From Nitrospiraceae bacterium (GTDB lineage: Bacteria > Nitrospirota > Thermodesulfovibrionia > Thermodesulfovibrionales > UBA1546), in the NCBI GenBank assembly GCA_003535475.1, contig DOHC01000051.1, forward strand, positions 1-6,426: a stretch of 6,426 nucleotides of DNA, given 5' to 3'. Positions 5,447 to 6,426 of this stretch are shown here, in pieces (within the stretch, counting starts at the first letter, position 1; each line of letters opens with the position of its first letter). The notes under the pieces were generated by a model, which was given only the letters and a program-made list of their open reading frames with translations, had not been told where the DNA came from and made no database searches. The position numbers and the translations under genes are program-made.

Positions 5447-5638
5447 ATGAAAGGACTTAAGAAACTAACAAAAAGATTTGAGACACTTATGACTGCAATA
5501 ACATTTGCAGAGGCTGGAGAGTTCGAAACAGCAATAGAGATACTCAAGGAAGATGCGCAGCCCGAGGTAAAAACAGCCGAGAGGTCCGGCAGAGGCTATA
5601 CATCTGATCTCGCAGTGGATGCTGCAGGCAACAAATAA
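5447..5638 (+). CDS. 63-aa soluble protein with FAEAG helix shared with the Usp-type protein
   Basis: The start ATG at 5447 follows AAGGAGGGG at 5435-5443, and the stop TAA is at 5636-5638. The 63 residues divide into a helical front half (about 3-34: basic KKLTKRFE, then LMTAITFAEAGEFETAIEIL) and a polar, probably disordered back half with RSGRGYTSD. There is no membrane segment. Residues 11-33 align without gaps to residues 47-69 of the preceding Usp-type protein at 12 of 23 identical positions, including F, M, FAEAG and ET, and the DNA under that core is identical over 19 bases. The front half thus looks like a stand-alone copy of the inserted helix of the Usp-type protein, suggesting a shared partner or domain duplication. 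I recognise no named family. It is in the middle of the operon, 17 bases after the previous stop and 22 bases before the next start. Confidence 0.7.
   Translation: MKGLKKLTKRFETLMTAITFAEAGEFETAIEILKEDAQPEVKTAERSGRGYTSDLAVDAAGNK
5502..5520 (+). repeat. Copy 2 of the 19-bp direct repeat encoding FAEAG
   Basis: This is the second exact copy of catttgcagaggctggaga (first copy at 5110-5128), in the same phase, encoding FAEAG of the 63-aa protein. Similarity continues weakly at the protein level on both sides. Confidence 0.8.
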
Positions 5639-5651
5639 CTTAAAGATTAAC

Positions 5652-5658
5652 GGAGGAG
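5652..5658 (+). promoter_or_regulatory. GGAGGAG SD fixing the 85-aa membrane protein start
   Basis: GGAGGAG lies just before the ATG at 5661. The open frame extends upstream to an ATG at 5619, but that one overlaps the preceding gene and has no SD, so 5661 is preferred. Confidence 0.8.
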
Positions 5659-5660
5659 AG

Positions 5661-5918
5661 ATGGCGTCAGGATACAATAAAAATGTCAGAAAGAAACCCA
5701 TCGGAAAGATGATCTTCATGGGGATTCTTTCAGTTGCATTGTATGCGGTTCTGCTAATGAAGCAGGATGCAATCAATAGTTATTTTGGCAGAGGGGGGAT
5801 ATATGCATTCCTTCCGATTATAACGGCGTTTGTTTTCTCATACTTTCACGGCGCATTTACAGGCGACTTCTGGACTGTCCTTGGAGTAGAGGCGAAAAAG
5901 AAAAAGGAGGTTAAATAA
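5661..5918 (+). CDS. 85-aa two-helix membrane protein, TauE operon partner
   Basis: The protein has a basic N-terminus (KNVRKKP, 7-13), a transmembrane helix at about 17-34, a short linker with QDAINSYFGRGG (35-46), a second helix at about 47-62, a conserved-looking FHGAFTGDFWTVLGVEA (62-78) and a very basic tail (KKKKEVK). By the positive-inside rule, both ends would be cytoplasmic. The aromatic/Gly/His cluster after helix 2 (YFHGAFTGDFW) is the most likely functional element, while the tail resembles a membrane-surface anchor. The SD of the next gene (AGGAGG 5905-5910) lies within the coding end, and only one base separates its stop from the permease ATG, so expression of the two is coupled. 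A small subunit or chaperone for the permease is inferred from this layout; no named family is recognised. Confidence 0.75.
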   Translation: MASGYNKNVRKKPIGKMIFMGILSVALYAVLLMKQDAINSYFGRGGIYAFLPIITAFVFSYFHGAFTGDFWTVLGVEAKKKKEVK

Positions 5919-5919
5919 A

Positions 5920-6426
5920 ATGCAGGATGTAGCGGCAAACTTTATCAATCTCGACGTGATGAACATTTCCTATCTTTTTATAGTGGGATTCGTTGGAGGC
6001 CTTGTGAGCGGGTTTATAGGCTCTGGCGGAGCATTTGTCCTCACGCCTGCAATGATGAGCTTGGGTGTGCCAGGCCTTATAGCAGTTGCAAGCAACATGT
6101 GCCACAAATTTCCCAAGGCCCTCATCGGTGCGCTTAAACGCGCAAAATACGGGCAGGTCGACGTAAAGCTCGGCATTGTACTCGGGATCTCTGCTGAGGC
6201 AGGGGTTCTTTATGGTGCGCACATACAGGAGAACATCAAAAAAAGTTTCGGTGATGCAGGTTCAAACCTGTATGTCAGCGTAGCCTTTGTAGTGATACTT
6301 GCAATAGTCGGCGGTTTTGTTTTGAGGGATGCGTGGAAGACATATAAATCAGGAACCACAAACGAAGAAGAAACAATTACAAAGCTGGCAAGATGGGTAC
6401 AATCAATCAATATTCCGGGAACAATG
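5920..6426 (+). CDS. TauE/SafE-family (sulfite/anion exporter) permease, N-terminal part (partial)
   Basis: The frame is open from the ATG at 5920 to the right edge (169 codons, no stop), so it is truncated by the window. TauE/SafE (DUF81) proteins are inner-membrane exporters or importers of sulfite, sulfoacetate and similar small organosulfur anions. Seen: a first helix at about 17-29 leading into the hallmark glycine-rich GFIGSGGAFVLTPAMM (31-46), followed by AVASNMCHKFPKALIGALKR (55-73) with a cysteine and histidine, a helix at about 83-100, a helix at about 117-135, then a charged cytoplasmic loop (137-160) that begins a central insertion larger than in minimal family members. The SD AGGAGG (5905-5910) is nine bases before the ATG. 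The full protein would be expected to be roughly 250-450 aa. It is the fourth gene of the putative sigma54-controlled operon. The substrate cannot be decided here. Confidence 0.85.
   Translation, partial: MQDVAANFINLDVMNISYLFIVGFVGGLVSGFIGSGGAFVLTPAMMSLGVPGLIAVASNMCHKFPKALIGALKRAKYGQVDVKLGIVLGISAEAGVLYGAHIQENIKKSFGDAGSNLYVSVAFVVILAIVGGFVLRDAWKTYKSGTTNEEETITKLARWVQSINIPGTM

Noticed and set aside
5911..6222. Minus-strand frame of 103 aa opposite the permease start
   Set aside because: It is antisense to the TauE glycine-rich motif and lacks an SD; the plus-strand frame has a strong SD and family signature.

Overview
The window is 6.4 kb of dense bacterial coding sequence of moderate GC content, with strong AGGAGG-type ribosome binding sites, short intergenic gaps and frequent AGG/AGA/ATA codons. 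The gene content (plasma-membrane-type P-type ATPase, NtrC-type two-component system, Usp/TauE-type permease cassette) suggests an anaerobic Nitrospirota or Deltaproteobacteria-like (Geobacter/Desulfo-type) organism. This placement is an inference from gene style. No rRNA, tRNA, mobile element or CRISPR array was seen.

Layout. (1) 2-1279, + strand: the C-terminal end of a P-type ATPase (cut by the window edge), a 104-aa three-helix membrane protein with a perfect SD right behind it, and a DedA/VTT-family membrane protein. (2) 1338-4222, + strand: a two-component pair with an ATGA start/stop overlap, made of a membrane histidine kinase and an NtrC-type sigma54-dependent response regulator. (3) 4812-4089, - strand: a 31-aa lysine-rich peptide ending in SCGFGG, followed after one base by a CopD-like four-helix membrane protein whose reading frame runs 134 bp antisense into the end of the response regulator gene. 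(4) 4893-6426, + strand: a well-matched sigma54 (-24/-12) promoter, then a tight operon of a degenerate universal-stress-type protein, a 63-aa soluble protein sharing its FAEAG helix, an 85-aa two-helix membrane protein, and a TauE/SafE-family permease that runs off the right edge.

How they may work together. The most informative link is that a sigma54 activator sits about 0.7 kb from a sigma54-type promoter that would drive the Usp-TauE operon. The simplest reading is that the membrane kinase senses an envelope or periplasmic condition and the regulator switches on this permease cassette. The peptide and CopD-like protein lie between them on the opposite strand. These connections are inferred from position. 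The domain assignments of kinase, regulator, DedA, P-type ATPase tail and TauE are well supported by visible motifs; the small proteins have no function that I can assign.
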